Shown here: positions 6,338 through 6,346 of the stretch, in pieces
Numbering within the stretch: the stretch's first letter is position 1
How the letters are laid out: each line of letters begins with the position of its first letter
DNA from: Candidatus Melainabacteria bacterium
GTDB taxonomy: Bacteria; Actinomycetota; Actinomycetes; Mycobacteriales; Pseudonocardiaceae
DNA: 6,346 bases
Direction of reading: 5' to 3'
Assembly: GCA_903970565.1 (NCBI GenBank)
Contig: CAJCJE010000901.1
Coordinates: forward strand, 1-6,346
Notes under the pieces: model-generated
Seen by the model: the letters and a program-made list of their open reading frames with translations, nothing else
What the model was told of the DNA's origin: nothing
Database searches by the model: none
Made by a program: the position numbers and the translations under genes

Positions 6338-6346
6338 CCGACGCCC
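6334..6346 (+). CDS. fabD: Start of next gene, probably malonyl-CoA:ACP transacylase (partial)
   Basis: GTG at 6334 overlaps the fasR stop in a GTGA arrangement typical of translationally coupled actinomycete genes. It opens a frame reading M-T-D-A to the window edge. Only four residues are visible, so the product is not identified by its own sequence. The assignment to FabD, which loads malonyl groups onto acyl carrier protein, rests on the conserved order regulator-fabD in Streptomyces and Mycobacterium. The true start could be a little further downstream. Confidence 0.5.

Noticed and set aside
1..6346. Mobile element, CRISPR, toxin-antitoxin or secondary-metabolite genes
   Set aside because: No transposase, integrase, direct-repeat array, small paired genes or biosynthetic domains were seen. 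The content is conserved core metabolism.

Overview
The window is high-GC DNA with strong G/C bias at third codon positions, GTG and TTG starts next to good Shine-Dalgarno (SD) sequences, and protein families typical of Actinobacteria. The gene set and the wording of the proteins (actinobacterial AceE, a DUF3052 protein, a FasR/MabR-type regulator) point to an actinomycete, plausibly Pseudonocardiales. The genus cannot be fixed from this sequence.

Layout. (1) 1-76: no gene seen, one weak hairpin downstream of the first gene. (2) 77-508, minus: a DUF3052 protein of unknown function. (3) 509-939: a divergent control region of about 430 bp. (4) 940-3717, plus: aceE, the E1 subunit of pyruvate dehydrogenase, translated from a TTG with an ideal SD. 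(5) 3736-3770: a perfect 14-bp hairpin between convergent genes, probably a two-way terminator, then a short GTCAG tandem repeat. (6) 3860-4510, minus: a seven-helix PnuC-fold transporter. It is preceded at 4600-4719 by a textbook FMN riboswitch, so it is best read as the riboflavin transporter RibM/PnuX and not as an NMN transporter. (7) 4720-5122: a divergent intergenic region with an unusual run of hairpins (4798-4959), including perfect 10-bp and 13-bp stems, and several CCGATCG boxes. (8) 5123-6337, plus: a PucR-type regulator of the FasR/MabR family. (9) 6334-6346, plus: the first codons of the next gene, probably fabD, overlapping the regulator by 4 bp.

How it fits together: AceE supplies acetyl-CoA, and FasR activates the fabD-led type II fatty acid operon that consumes it via malonyl-CoA. 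RibM imports riboflavin, the precursor of FMN and FAD, and is controlled by FMN feedback. FAD is also needed by the E3 subunit of pyruvate dehydrogenase. The neighbourhood is conserved core metabolism. I do not see mobile DNA, a defence system, CRISPR or a tRNA. The parts least explained by known families are the hairpin cluster between the riboswitch and fasR, and the function of the DUF3052 protein next to aceE.
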